Shown here: positions 41,729-50,288 of the stretch, in pieces
Position numbering within the stretch: position 1 is the first letter of the stretch
Layout of the letters: each line of letters opens with the position of its first letter
NCBI RefSeq assembly: GCF_009796285.1
Contig: NZ_CP047020.1
Location: 8,556,001 to 8,620,000, forward strand
Reading direction: 5' to 3'
DNA: 64,000 nt
Source: Streptomyces broussonetiae
Lineage (GTDB): Bacteria > Actinomycetota > Actinomycetes > Streptomycetales > Streptomycetaceae
Made by a program: the position numbers and the translations under genes
The notes under the pieces: model-generated
Told to the model about the DNA's origin: nothing
Databases searched by the model: none
What the model saw: the letters and a program-made list of their open reading frames with translations, nothing else

Positions 41729-43354
41729 TCACTCGGCGGCGTACACCCGCTCACCGCCCACATAGGTGAGCGCCACCGCCGTCCGCGCGATCTCCTCGGG
41801 CGGCCCGGCAAACGGATCGCGGTCGAGCACCACCAGATCGGCGAGCGCCCCTACGGCCACCCGGCCGGTGTCGTCCAGATGGTTCACATACGCCGACCCG
41901 GCCGTGTACGCCGTCAGCGCCTGCGTGAGGTCCAGCCGCTCCTCGGGCAGGAAGACCGGTCCCGTGCCGCCGGGCTCGACCCGGTTGACCGCAACATGGA
42001 TGCCCTGCAGTGGATCGGGGCTGCTCACCGGCCAGTCACTGCCCGCAGCGAGCCGCGCCCCGGACCGCAGCAGCGCCCCGAACGGGTACTGCCAGGTGGC
42101 CCGTTCGGCCCCGAGGAACGGGATCGTCAGCTCGTCCATCTGCGGTTCGTGCGCGGCCCACAGCGGCTGGATGTTCGCGGTCGCGCCGAGCCGGGCGAAG
42201 CGCGGCACGTCGTCCGGGTGCACGACCTGGAGGTGCGCGAGATGCGGCCGGGTGTCGCCCGGCCCGTTCGCGGCCCGAGCCGCCTCGACGGCGTCCAGCG
42301 CGTCGCGTACGGCCCGGTCGCCGAGGGCGTGGAAATGGCACTGGAAGCCGAGCGCATCCAACTCCGTGACGTACTTGGGTAGTTGGCTCGGGTCGACAAA
42401 ACTCTTGCCGCGATTGGCGGTGGCGCACCCGCACCGGTCCAGATAGGGCTCGAGCAGCGCGGCCGTACCGTTCTCGGCGACCCCGTCCAGCATCAGCTTC
42501 ACCGTGCTCGCCCGGAACCGCCCGTGGCTCGACTCCCGCCGCTTCTCGACCAGTTCGGGGATCTGCTCGGCGCCGCGCGCCCGGTCCCACCACAGCGCGC
42601 CTACCACCCGCGCGGTCAGCGTCCCCTCCCGGGCGGCCGTGCGGTACGCCTCGGCCGGGTCGTCCATGCCGAGGAAGTCGCCGACCAGCGCGTCCTGCCA
42701 GGCGGTGATGCCGAGCGCGTGCAGATGCCGCTGGGCGTGCAGCAGGGCGGCCAGCCGGTCGGCCGCGGTCGCGGGCGGGGTCAGCCGGCCGACCAGCTGC
42801 ATCGCCCCTTCCTGCAGCGTGCCGGTCGGCTCGCCGGAGGCGTCCCGCTCGATCCGCCCGTCGGCCGGATCGGGCGTGTCCCGGCCGATGCCGGCCAGCT
42901 CGAGCGCCCGGCTGTTCACCCAGGCGCCGTGATGGTCCCGGTTGGGCAGGTACACCGGCCGGTCCGGCACGACCGCGTCCAGCAGCTCCTTCGTCGGCGT
43001 ACCACCGGCGAACGCCTCCATCGACCAGCCGCCGCCGAGGATCCACGCCCGCTCGGGATGGGCCTCGGCGTAGGCGCGTACGGCGGCCACGGACTCCTCG
43101 GCCGTCGTCGTGCCCGTCAGGTCGCACCGGGCCAGTTCCAACCCGGCCGGCACCGGATGGACGTGAGCGTCCTGGAAGCCGGGCAGCAGCAGCCGCCCGG
43201 CGAGGTCCACCACCTCGGTGCGCGGCCCGGCGAGTTCGCGTACCTCGTCGTGCCCGACGGCGGTGATCCGGTCACCGGTGACGGCCACGGCGGACGCCGT
43301 ACGGCCCTCGGGGGTCAGGACGGGGCCGCCGGTGAAGAGGAGATCGGTGTGCAT
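41729..43354 (-). CDS. Amidohydrolase family protein (YtcJ-like, secondary exoenzyme-type)
   Basis: A 541-residue TIM-barrel amidohydrolase of the YtcJ/NfdA type. The metal motif QDAHVHPVPAG (residues about 59-69), YLPNRDHHGAWVNSRAL, HFHALGDRAVRDALDAV, HLQVVHPDD and the late AAGSDWPVS supply the expected His/Asp set. The composite N- and C-terminal strands (LLFTGGPVLTPEGRT ... GALADLVVLDRDPF) are typical of the superfamily. It should hydrolyse an amide or ester, substrate unknown. A 33-bp gap separates it from the upstream APC permease gene on the same strand, suggesting that the permease brings in the substrate or exports the product. Confidence 0.88.
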   Translation of the reverse strand: MHTDLLFTGGPVLTPEGRTASAVAVTGDRITAVGHDEVRELAGPRTEVVDLAGRLLLPGFQDAHVHPVPAGLELARCDLTGTTTAEESVAAVRAYAEAHPERAWILGGGWSMEAFAGGTPTKELLDAVVPDRPVYLPNRDHHGAWVNSRALELAGIGRDTPDPADGRIERDASGEPTGTLQEGAMQLVGRLTPPATAADRLAALLHAQRHLHALGITAWQDALVGDFLGMDDPAEAYRTAAREGTLTARVVGALWWDRARGAEQIPELVEKRRESSHGRFRASTVKLMLDGVAENGTAALLEPYLDRCGCATANRGKSFVDPSQLPKYVTELDALGFQCHFHALGDRAVRDALDAVEAARAANGPGDTRPHLAHLQVVHPDDVPRFARLGATANIQPLWAAHEPQMDELTIPFLGAERATWQYPFGALLRSGARLAAGSDWPVSSPDPLQGIHVAVNRVEPGGTGPVFLPEERLDLTQALTAYTAGSAYVNHLDDTGRVAVGALADLVVLDRDPFAGPPEEIARTAVALTYVGGERVYAAE

Positions 43355-43387
43355 GATGCCTTTCCCGCAATCGTGTTTCGTATCAGG

Positions 43388-44890
43388 TCAGTTGGAGGCC
43401 GAGAGCAGTCGCCCGGAGTCGGCGTCGGTGCCCACGCCGGTACGGAAGTACGGCGACCTGCGCACCCACTTCGCCCACGCGCCCACGACGAACCCGGACG
43501 CGATCATCGCGACCGGCATGAGCAGCAGGAACCAGCCGTTGTCCGCGCGCAGTTCCAGGTGGTCGGCGGAGCGGTAGAAGGACCAGCCGAGATACCCGCC
43601 GAGGCCCAGCAGCACGAGCGCGCTCAGGGTGGGCAGCACCACCGCCCGCACGCCCTGGCGCCAGTCCTGCCGCAGCAGGGCCCGGAACCGCACGGCCGCG
43701 GCGAGCGCGGTGAGCGCGTAGGACAGGGCGACGACGATGCCGACGGCGTTGACGATCGCGTTGATCATGTCCGCGACGCGCGGAATCACCAGCGCCAGCA
43801 GCGCCACCGCCACGGACACTGCCCCGATCAGCAGGGTCCCGGCCGCCGGTGTCCCGTACCGGGGGCTGACCTTGGACCACACCGGACCGAGCGTGCGGTC
43901 CCGGCTCATCGCGAACATCCCGCGTGCCGTCGGGATGACGCCCGCCTGGAGCGAGGCCACCGCCGAGAACATCAGCGCGACCAGCGGCAGCGCGGCCAGC
44001 GGCTGCTGGGCCAGCCGGTCCCCGAAGTAGGCCAGCCCCTCGGCGCCGTGTCCGGCCAACTCCCGCTCGGACAGCACCCGTTGGAAGGCGACCGAACCCA
44101 GCAGGAACAACCCGAGCATGGTCACCAAGGTGATGGTCCCGGCCCGCGAGGCGTCGCGCGGGTCACGCACCTCCTCGTTGACGGTGAACGCGGCCTCGAA
44201 CCCCCAGTAGCAGAACACCGACAGCAGCATCCCCTGTGCCAGGGCGGTCGCCGAAGGGATCGCGAACGGGTCGAACCAGGAGAGCCGGAACGGGTGCGGG
44301 CCCATGGCGAGTCCGTATCCGCAGAACCCGAGCAGGACGGCGTACTCGAAGAGCAGCAGCCCGGTCTGCAGCCGGGCTGCCGTGCGCACGCCGGTCACGG
44401 CGGTCAGGGTGACCAGGACCAGCACCACGATGCCGACCGCCGTCGTCTGCGCCGTCGAGCCGGGGTCGAGCGCGAGCGATCCGACCCGGTGCACGCCTGC
44501 CTCCCCGGCCAGCTGCAGCAGCGCAGATCCGGTGACCGCCGTGGTGTAGGCGAGAAACGCGACGCTCGCCACGCAGTTGACCCAGCCGACCGTGAAGCCG
44601 AGCCAGGGACTGAGCGAACGGCCCACCCAGACATAGCCGTTGCCCGCGTTCGGCTCCACTCGGTTGAGCCGGGAGTAGGCCCCGGCGATGCCGAGGACCG
44701 GCAGGAACGCCAGCAGCATGATCGCCGGCAGATGCAGGCCGACGACCCCGGCCGTCACTCCGAGACCGATGCCGATGCTCGTGGTCGCGGCCGTGCTGGA
44801 GGCGGCGACGGCGACGCCGTCCACCACACTCAGGGACTTGCGCAGCTCGGGCTGCGCGGGGGGATCCACCCCGAAGGGGGTCTCGCTCAT
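43388..44890 (-). CDS. APC-superfamily amino acid permease
   Basis: A 500-residue polytopic protein with about 12-14 membrane segments (for example IMLLAFLPVLGIAGAYS, FTVGWVNCVASVAFLAY, ITLVTMLGLFLLGSVAF, LLIGAVSVAVALLALVI). It carries the APC feature of a glycine-rich first helix region and FAIPSATALAQGMLLSVFCYWGFEAAFTVNEEVRDPRD, equivalent to the family's TM6 region. It probably takes up an amino acid or amine in exchange for protons. It is the first gene of a two-gene unit with the amidohydrolase and is divergent from a TetR gene 123 bp away, which probably regulates it. Confidence 0.88.
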   Translation of the reverse strand: MSETPFGVDPPAQPELRKSLSVVDGVAVAASSTAATTSIGIGLGVTAGVVGLHLPAIMLLAFLPVLGIAGAYSRLNRVEPNAGNGYVWVGRSLSPWLGFTVGWVNCVASVAFLAYTTAVTGSALLQLAGEAGVHRVGSLALDPGSTAQTTAVGIVVLVLVTLTAVTGVRTAARLQTGLLLFEYAVLLGFCGYGLAMGPHPFRLSWFDPFAIPSATALAQGMLLSVFCYWGFEAAFTVNEEVRDPRDASRAGTITLVTMLGLFLLGSVAFQRVLSERELAGHGAEGLAYFGDRLAQQPLAALPLVALMFSAVASLQAGVIPTARGMFAMSRDRTLGPVWSKVSPRYGTPAAGTLLIGAVSVAVALLALVIPRVADMINAIVNAVGIVVALSYALTALAAAVRFRALLRQDWRQGVRAVVLPTLSALVLLGLGGYLGWSFYRSADHLELRADNGWFLLLMPVAMIASGFVVGAWAKWVRRSPYFRTGVGTDADSGRLLSASN

Positions 44891-45013
44891 GCCGGCTCTC
44901 CGCTCGCACCGCAGGGCCCGGTCGGCCCCGGTGACCGCAGATGAAACCGCCCGTGCACTTCACAGGTCAACGGTGTTGTCATAAGGTGCCGGGCACAGCC
45001 GAGGGAGGCCAGC

Positions 45014-45733
45014 ATGAGCGAACGCGTCGTACCGGCCGCCGGGCGGCAGCGCCGGCGCCCCACCAAGCAGGGCGTCGTCCTGTCCGAGGAGCTGATCGTC
45101 GCGACCGCCCTGCGGCTGATCGAGGAGCACGGCGCCGACGCCCTGTCCGTGCGTCGCCTCGGCCGGGCGCTGGGCGCCGATCCCAGCTCCCTCTACCGGT
45201 ACTTCCGGCACACCGACGACCTGATGCTCGCCATCGCCGACGAACTGATCGGCCACTCCATGCGCACCTGGAAGCCGACCGGGGACTGGCTGGCCGACCT
45301 GCGCGAACTCGGGCTGCGCATGCATGCCGGCGCCCTCGCGCATCCCCGGGCCGCGGTGCTCAGCGCCCACCGGGTCACCGGCCGGGCGCGCGAGATACAG
45401 GCCGTGGAGAGCATCCTCGGCGTGCTGCGGCGGGCCGGGTTCCCGGATCCGGAGGCGGTACGGATCTATCACGCGTTCGTCGACCAGGCCCTCGCCTTCG
45501 GTGCCCTGGACTCCGCCGGCACCGCTCTGCCCCGGGCCGCGCGCGAGGCCGAGGTGGAGGTGTGGCGCAGCACCTACGGCCGGCTGCCCGCCGCCACCCA
45601 CCCGCACATCGCGGCCACGTCCCGCCACCTTGTCGCCACCATGCGCACCAGCTCCTACCCGGCCGCCCTCGACCTGTTCCTGACGGCGGCGCGGACACGC
45701 CTGGATCACGTCCGTGCGGATCAGGCGGGCTGA
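45014..45733 (+). CDS. TetR-family transcriptional regulator
   Basis: A 239-residue TetR protein with an N-terminal helix-turn-helix (LSEELIVATALRLIEEHGADALSVRRLGRALGADPSSLYRYFRHTDDLM, residues about 24-72) and a C-terminal TetR_C-type effector domain. It is divergent from the APC permease/amidohydrolase unit across a 123-bp region and is their probable regulator. Start ATG 45014 is preceded by GAGGGAGG. The gap holds GTCAACGGTGTTGTC, a weak imperfect palindrome, but no convincing operator. Confidence 0.88.
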   Translation: MSERVVPAAGRQRRRPTKQGVVLSEELIVATALRLIEEHGADALSVRRLGRALGADPSSLYRYFRHTDDLMLAIADELIGHSMRTWKPTGDWLADLRELGLRMHAGALAHPRAAVLSAHRVTGRAREIQAVESILGVLRRAGFPDPEAVRIYHAFVDQALAFGALDSAGTALPRAAREAEVEVWRSTYGRLPAATHPHIAATSRHLVATMRTSSYPAALDLFLTAARTRLDHVRADQAG

Positions 45734-45777
45734 CGGTCACACTGGGCGGGATCCGCATCCCGAGGAGGCCGTACGTC

Positions 45778-46242
45778 ATGACCCCACCGCCCGCCCGCAC
45801 CACCGCGGAGCGCCTGAAGGACACCCTGTACCGGCTGGAGCACGACGTCGACGTCTGGGTGGCCACCGCCGGACCCGACGGCGGCGCTCCCCATCTCGTG
45901 CCGCTGTCCTTCGTCTGGGACGGCGCCACCGTGCTGATCGCCACCCCGGCCGAGAGCCCCACCGGCCGCAATCTCGTGACCTCGGGCCGGGCCCGCCTCG
46001 GCCTCGGCCCGACGCGGGACGTCATCATGATCGAGGGCACCGTCCAGGCTGTGCCCCCGCAGGACCTGCCCGAGGAGGACGCGGAGGTCTTCGCAGGCAA
46101 GACAGGCTTCGACCCCCGCCAACTCGCCACGCGCTACCTGTACTTCAGAGTCGTTCCGCACCGTGTCCAGGCCTGGCGCGAGGAGAACGAGCTGAAGGGG
46201 CGGGAGTTGATGAGGGACGGTGAATGGGTCGGCGCCCGGTAG
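45778..46242 (+). CDS. Pyridoxamine-5'-phosphate-oxidase-like (split-barrel, F420/FMN) protein
   Basis: A 154-residue split-barrel protein with the pattern RLEHDVDVWVATAGPDGGAPHLVPLSFVWDGATVLIATP ... SPTGRNLVTSGRARLGLG ... VIMIEGTVQAV. This is the class of actinobacterial PPOX enzymes that bind FMN or F420 and act on small redox substrates. The charged RNL/R region would contact the cofactor phosphate. ATG 45778 has AGGAGG upstream. It is 44 bp after the TetR gene and may be translated from the same message. Real substrate unknown. Confidence 0.84.
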   Translation: MTPPPARTTAERLKDTLYRLEHDVDVWVATAGPDGGAPHLVPLSFVWDGATVLIATPAESPTGRNLVTSGRARLGLGPTRDVIMIEGTVQAVPPQDLPEEDAEVFAGKTGFDPRQLATRYLYFRVVPHRVQAWREENELKGRELMRDGEWVGAR

Positions 46243-46296
46243 GGGACCTCCCGGGGGCCACCCGTTCGCCGGACCCCGCGGACGAGGGCGCGAAAG

Positions 46297-46329
46297 GGCC
46301 CCGCCGCGACGGGGGAACGCGGCGGGGCC
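46297..46329. terminator. Strong bidirectional hairpin terminator
   Basis: GGCCCCGCCGCG (46297-46308) and CGCGGCGGGGCC (46318-46329) are perfect 12-bp arms around a 9-base loop. It sits between the split-barrel gene and the converging deazaflavin-type gene, so it can stop transcription from both directions. A second small hairpin (CCCGCT/AGCGGG) follows near 46344-46359. Confidence 0.85.
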
Positions 46330-46411
46330 TGTGGCACGAGTGCCCGCTCCGCAGCGGGTTCACACGCGTCCGGCGTAGATTTTTCTAAATCCCGCCGGTT
46401 CCCGGCGTGAA

Positions 46412-46861
46412 TCAGCTCCCGTCGAAGGGCTCCAGCACGAACACCGGGATCTGCCGCGCCGTCTTCTGCTGGTACTCGGCGTACGGCGGGTAGGCGGCGA
46501 CCGCCCGCTCCCACCACTGCTTCTTCTCCTCGCCGGTCACCTCACGCGCCCGCATGTCCTGCCTGACCGGTCCGTCCTGCAGCTCGACATGCGGATCGGA
46601 GGTGATGTTGAAGTACCAGACCGGGTGCTTGGGGGCGCCGCCCTGGGAGGCGACCACCGCATACGTCCCCGCGTGCTCCACCCGCATCAACGGCGTCTTG
46701 CGGATCTTCCCGCTCTTCGCGCCCCGGGTCGTCAGGATGATCACCGGAAGCCCGGTGTCCATGAGCGTCGTCCCCTTCGTCCCGCCCGAACCCTCGTACA
46801 GCTCGACCTGTTCGCGTACCCACTGCGCCGGGCTGGGCTCGTACTCACCCTCGAGAGGCAT
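46412..46861 (-). CDS. Deazaflavin (F420)-dependent nitroreductase-family protein
   Basis: A 149-residue Ddn/DUF385-type protein. The family core is clear: GLPVIILTTRGAKSGKIRKTPLMRVEH followed by YAVVASQGGAPKHPVWYFNI and the HVELQDG strand. Members of this class bind F420H2 and reduce quinones or nitro compounds. The C-terminus (QIPVFVLEPF) is also typical. ATG 46861 is preceded by AAGGGG; the long open frame further upstream is not homologous. It stands alone and converges on the split-barrel gene. Confidence 0.88.
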   Translation of the reverse strand: MPLEGEYEPSPAQWVREQVELYEGSGGTKGTTLMDTGLPVIILTTRGAKSGKIRKTPLMRVEHAGTYAVVASQGGAPKHPVWYFNITSDPHVELQDGPVRQDMRAREVTGEEKKQWWERAVAAYPPYAEYQQKTARQIPVFVLEPFDGS

Positions 46862-47068
46862 GGGATCCGTCCCCTTCGTCGGTCCAACGGCTTCTGCCAC
46901 CGGTTCCAACACCGGCGGCCGCACGGTTCGTCCGTACCGCGGATGCCTTCCCCGGGACGGCCCCCGCCTCACAGGTGATCGAGCTTCGGCATCACCCGGC
47001 GGCACAGTGATCCGCGTACCGGTCGCCCGCCACGAGGGCCGCCGGGGGACCGTCCGAGGAGATCGCCC

Positions 47069-47494
47069 ATGCCGGGCACCCCCGCGACCCGCTCCGTCGT
47101 GCAGGAGCCGCTGAGCCGGATCGCCGAGCCGTACGCGCAGGAGTGCGACTGGCGGCCGGGCCGGCCCAAGGACGGGCACGGCCGTCCCGACACCCCCTGG
47201 AACCGGCACCGCGCCACCCGCGCCGACGTCGCCGGCCACTTCCGGGAGCCGGCCGCACACCGAGTCCCGCAGCAGGACACGAGCGCCGAGCGGATCCTGG
47301 TCGACGGCGAGGACGCGGTGGTCCCCGGCGTCATCCGGCACACGCCGGCACCCACCGGCCGCGCGTACACGGCCCGCTTCGCCCTGCACCTCACGGTCCG
47401 GGGAGGTCTGGCCGTACGGCGCCACGTGTACGAGGACAGCCTCGCCGCGGCCCGCGCCTTCGCGCCGAAACGGAGTCGTACTCTGGACTCGTGA
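47069..47494 (+). CDS. SnoaL/NTF2-like protein, divergent
   Basis: A 141-residue reading frame starting at ATG 47069. Its C-terminal half has the look of a SnoaL/NTF2-fold protein (ERILVDGEDAVVPGVIRHTPAPTGRAYTARFALHLTVRGGLAVRRHVYEDSLAAARAF). The N-terminal part (IAEPYAQECDWRPGRPKDGH) fits poorly, with the usual helix and acid residues changed. It may be a diverged or decaying member. Members bind small ligands or catalyse ring closures. No clear partner; the nearest genes are the converging Ddn-like gene side and the P450 202 bp downstream. Confidence 0.5.
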   Translation: MPGTPATRSVVQEPLSRIAEPYAQECDWRPGRPKDGHGRPDTPWNRHRATRADVAGHFREPAAHRVPQQDTSAERILVDGEDAVVPGVIRHTPAPTGRAYTARFALHLTVRGGLAVRRHVYEDSLAAARAFAPKRSRTLDS

Positions 47495-47695
47495 CCGGCC
47501 ATCCGGGCGGACCCCCGAAGGGCGGGCCACGGCCCCAGGCCGCCGGATCAGGCCGGTTCCACACCCCTCGCACCCCCCTTCTTCGGCCAGATTCCGCGAT
47601 TCACCCAAGTGGCCGAACTTGACGTGGACCTATAGGTGCCTCGGGCATCTAATGAAGATCGGCACCACGCACCTCTTCGTCTGCGAGGTCTTTCC

Positions 47696-48925
47696 ATGAC
47701 GGAACTGACGGACACCACCGTCCCGGCGACCCCGGCCGAACCCGTCGCCTTCCCGCAGGACCGCACCTGCCCCTACCACCCCCCTACCGGATACGAGCCG
47801 CTGCGCGACGGGCGAGCCCTGTCGCGCGTCACGCTCTTCGACGGCCGCGAGGTCTGGGCGGTCACCGGGCACGCCGCCGCGCGCGCCCTGCTCTCCGACC
47901 CCCGGCTGTCCTCCGACCGCTGCCGACCCGACTTCCCCATCCCGGCCGAGCGCTTCCAGGGCGCCCGGGACCGCCGGGTGGCCCTGCTCGGGCTGGACGA
48001 CCCCGAACACAACCGGCAGCGCCGGATGATGATCCCGGACTTCACCGTCCGCCGCGCCACCGAGCTACGGCCCTGGATCCAGCAGGTCGTGGACCGGCTG
48101 CTGGACACGATGATCGCCCAGGGTCCGCCCGCCGAACTGGTCTCCGCCTTCGCGCTGCCCGTGCCGTCGACCGTGATCTGCGGCCTGCTCGGCGTGCCGT
48201 ACGCCGACCACGAGTTCTTCGAGGAACAGTCCCGCAGGCTGCTGCGCGGCCCCAGGGCGGCCGACAGCGTGGCCGCCCGCGTGCGCCTGGAGGGGTACAT
48301 CGGCGGGCTGATCGAGGACAAGGCGAAGGAGGCCGAGCCCGGCGACGGGATCCTCGACGACCTCGTCCACCACCAGCTGCGCGACGGCACCCTGGAGCGC
48401 ACGGACGTCGTGTCCCTGGCCCTCATCCTGCTGGTCGCGGGCCATGAGACCACCGCCAACATGATCTCGCTGGGCACCTTCACCCTGCTCCAGCACCCCG
48501 ACCGGCTGGCCGAGCTGCGCGCCGACCCGGCGCTGCTGCCCGCCGCCGTCGAGGAACTGATGCGGATGCTCTCCATCGCGGAGGGCCTGCAGCGGGTGGC
48601 TCTGGAGGACATCGAGGTCGACGGTCACACGATCCGCGCCGGAGAGGGCGTGCTCTTCTCCACCTCGGTGATCAACCGTGACCCGGGCCAGTACGACGAC
48701 CCCGACGCCCTGGACTTCCATCGCTCCGCCCGCCACCACGTGGCGTTCGGCTTCGGCATCCACCAGTGCCTGGGCCAGAACCTGGCCCGCGCCGAGCTGG
48801 AGATCGCCCTCGGCAGCCTGCTGGCCCGGCTGCCCGGCCTGCGGCTGGCCGTCCCGGCCGAGGACATCCCCTTCAAACGCGGCGACACGATCCAGGGGAT
48901 GCTGGAACTCCCCGTGACCTGGTAA
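47696..48925 (+). CDS. Cytochrome P450, CYP105-like class I
   Basis: A 409-residue bacterial class I P450. The I-helix motif is LLVAGHETTANM (near residue 245), the ExxR is EELMRM, and the heme loop is FGFGIHQCLGQNLARAELE (Cys near residue 358). N-terminal blocks such as LDDPEHNRQRRMMIPDFT are typical of CYP105 and relatives, which oxidise macrolides, xenobiotics and sulfonylureas. It is followed 12 bp later by a small ferredoxin, the usual electron donor. ATG 47696 with GAGG upstream gives a standard length. The substrate cannot be deduced. Confidence 0.93.
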   Translation: MTELTDTTVPATPAEPVAFPQDRTCPYHPPTGYEPLRDGRALSRVTLFDGREVWAVTGHAAARALLSDPRLSSDRCRPDFPIPAERFQGARDRRVALLGLDDPEHNRQRRMMIPDFTVRRATELRPWIQQVVDRLLDTMIAQGPPAELVSAFALPVPSTVICGLLGVPYADHEFFEEQSRRLLRGPRAADSVAARVRLEGYIGGLIEDKAKEAEPGDGILDDLVHHQLRDGTLERTDVVSLALILLVAGHETTANMISLGTFTLLQHPDRLAELRADPALLPAAVEELMRMLSIAEGLQRVALEDIEVDGHTIRAGEGVLFSTSVINRDPGQYDDPDALDFHRSARHHVAFGFGIHQCLGQNLARAELEIALGSLLARLPGLRLAVPAEDIPFKRGDTIQGMLELPVTW

Positions 48926-48937
48926 GAGGCTCAGCTC

Positions 48938-49144
48938 ATGCACATCAAGGTCAATATCGACACGGACGTCTGCATCGGCGCCGGGCAGTGCGCGCTCACT
49001 GCCCCGAACGTCTTCACCCAGGACGACGACGGCTTCAGCGCCCTGCTGCCCGGCCAGGAGAACGGCACGGACGACGCGATGGCCAAGGAGGCGGCCCGCG
49101 CCTGCCCGGTCGGCGCGATCAAGGTGTCGGAGACGACCGGCTGA
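48938..49144 (+). CDS. Small [3Fe-4S]-type ferredoxin for the adjacent P450
   Basis: A 68-residue ferredoxin. Cysteines in DVCIGAGQCALTAP and ACPVGAI give the three-cysteine pattern (with Ala/Thr at the missing fourth position) of actinobacterial 3Fe-4S ferredoxins that pair with P450s. It starts 12 bp after the P450 stop with GAGG upstream, so the two are co-expressed. Its role is to pass electrons from a ferredoxin reductase encoded elsewhere to the P450. Its last 26 bp overlap the converging TetR gene. Confidence 0.94.
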   Translation: MHIKVNIDTDVCIGAGQCALTAPNVFTQDDDGFSALLPGQENGTDDAMAKEAARACPVGAIKVSETTG

Positions 49145-49715
49145 CCCCGTCCGCGCCCGCGGCCGAGACCAGCGCCCGCGCAGCGTCGAGGGCCTCGGCC
49201 GCCGGTCGCGCGCTGCCGGTGATGCCCGCCGTGACCATGGCTCCCTCGGCCAGCAGGAACAGGGGGCCGGCCAGCGCGGCGGGCAGCTCCGCGGCGTCCA
49301 CGAGCGAGACGAGGTAGCCGCGGAACGCCTCCTTGTGGGCGCGCACCTGCTCGGCCACCAGGGTGGAGGTGGTGCCCAGTTCGCCGTAGGCGTTGATCCA
49401 GGCGCAGCCGTGGAAGCCGTCCTCGCCGAACCACTCCTGGAGCCAGCCGAACACGGCCCAGATCCGCTGCCGTGGGTCCGGCCGGCGTGCGACGTGCTCG
49501 GCCAGGCGCCGGCGCCAACGCTCGTCGCGCCGGGCCAGATAGGCCGCGACCAGCTGTTCCTTGGTGGGGAACAGCTGGTACAGGCGTTTGAGCGAGAGCC
49601 CCGAGGCGCCGCGGAGTTCGTCCATGCCCACGGCCTGTATGCCGCGGGCGTAGAACAGCTCCTGCGCGGCGTCCAGGGCCCGGTCCCGGGCGACCGCGGT
49701 GTCCATCGGCGGCAT
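49119..49715 (-). CDS. TetR-family transcriptional regulator
   Basis: A 198-residue TetR protein with helix-turn-helix ALDAAQELFYARGIQAVGMDELRGASGLSLKRLYQLFPTKEQLV (residues about 12-56) and a C-terminal domain that includes GFHGCAWINAYGELG, a pattern seen in regulators of quinone- or aldehyde-related genes. It is divergent from the DUF1348 gene, and the intervening 105 bp contains two copies of AGAACGAGCGTTCT-like operators as a 19-bp inverted repeat. ATG 49715 is chosen with AAGGAG 10 bp upstream; a GTG at 49721 is possible. The 3' end overlaps the ferredoxin gene. Confidence 0.88.
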   Translation of the reverse strand: MPPMDTAVARDRALDAAQELFYARGIQAVGMDELRGASGLSLKRLYQLFPTKEQLVAAYLARRDERWRRRLAEHVARRPDPRQRIWAVFGWLQEWFGEDGFHGCAWINAYGELGTTSTLVAEQVRAHKEAFRGYLVSLVDAAELPAALAGPLFLLAEGAMVTAGITGSARPAAEALDAARALVSAAGADGVSRSSPTP

Positions 49716-49746
49716 CGGCACTTCACTCCTTGACGCATTCCTTGAC

Positions 49747-49801
49747 GAGAGAACGAGCGTTCTCCTACGGTAGCAGCCGCACGGAGAACGCTCGTTCTCT
49801 C
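49747..49801. promoter_or_regulatory. Paired TetR operator: perfect 19-bp inverted repeat
   Basis: GAGAGAACGAGCGTTCTCC at 49747-49765 is exactly inverted at 49783-49801 (GGAGAACGCTCGTTCTCTC), with a 17-base spacer. Each arm itself contains a near-palindrome AGAACG-AG-CGTTCT, so two TetR dimers could bind in a symmetric array. It covers the divergent promoters of the TetR and DUF1348 genes. Confidence 0.85.
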
Positions 49802-49820
49802 GCTCTGTCAGGAGGAGACC

Positions 49821-50279
49821 ATGGCGGACCGTCCGCCCCTGCCGCCGTTCACCCGCGAGAGCGCCGTCCAGAAGGTCCGGGCGGCCGAGGACGCCTGGAA
49901 CACCCGCGATCCGCACAAGGTGGCGCTCGCCTACTCCGAGAACTCGCGCTGGCGCAATCGCGGCACCTTCGTCACCGGACGCGCCGAGATCGTCGCGTTC
50001 CTCACCGCCAAGTGGCGGCGCGAGCTGGACTACGCGCTGCGCAAGGACCTGTGGGCCTTCGACGGCAACCGCATCGCCGTCCGCTTCCAGTACGAGTGTC
50101 ACGACACGGGCGGGCAGTGGTGGCGCTCCTACGGAAACGAACTGTGGGAGTTCGACGAGCACGGCCTGATGACCCGGCGCGAGGCCAGCATCAACGACGT
50201 ACCCATCGAGGAGAAGCAGCGCCGCATCCTCGGGCCCCGGCCCGAGGCCGAGCGAGGGGTGTCCTTCCCGCTTCAGTAG
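49821..50279 (+). CDS. DUF1348 / NTF2-like nuclear transport factor family protein
   Basis: A 152-residue protein with the DUF1348 signature: AVQKVRAAEDAWNTRDPHKVALAYSENSRWRNRG, KWRRELDYALRKDLWAF, RFQYECHD, WWRSYGNELWEF and GLMTRREASINDV. The fold is a cone-shaped alpha/beta barrel like SnoaL. Function is unknown, but such genes are often switched by a divergent TetR, here the 49119-49715 gene with its paired operator. GGAGGAG lies just before ATG 49821. The flavoprotein gene follows after 9 bp, so the two form an operon. Confidence 0.9.
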   Translation: MADRPPLPPFTRESAVQKVRAAEDAWNTRDPHKVALAYSENSRWRNRGTFVTGRAEIVAFLTAKWRRELDYALRKDLWAFDGNRIAVRFQYECHDTGGQWWRSYGNELWEFDEHGLMTRREASINDVPIEEKQRRILGPRPEAERGVSFPLQ

Positions 50280-50288
50280 GGTGCCCGG

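Noticed and set aside
44960..45013. GTCAACGGTGTTGTC as a TetR operator
   Set aside because: The arms match poorly (GTCAAC versus GACAAC after inversion); too weak to list as a feature.
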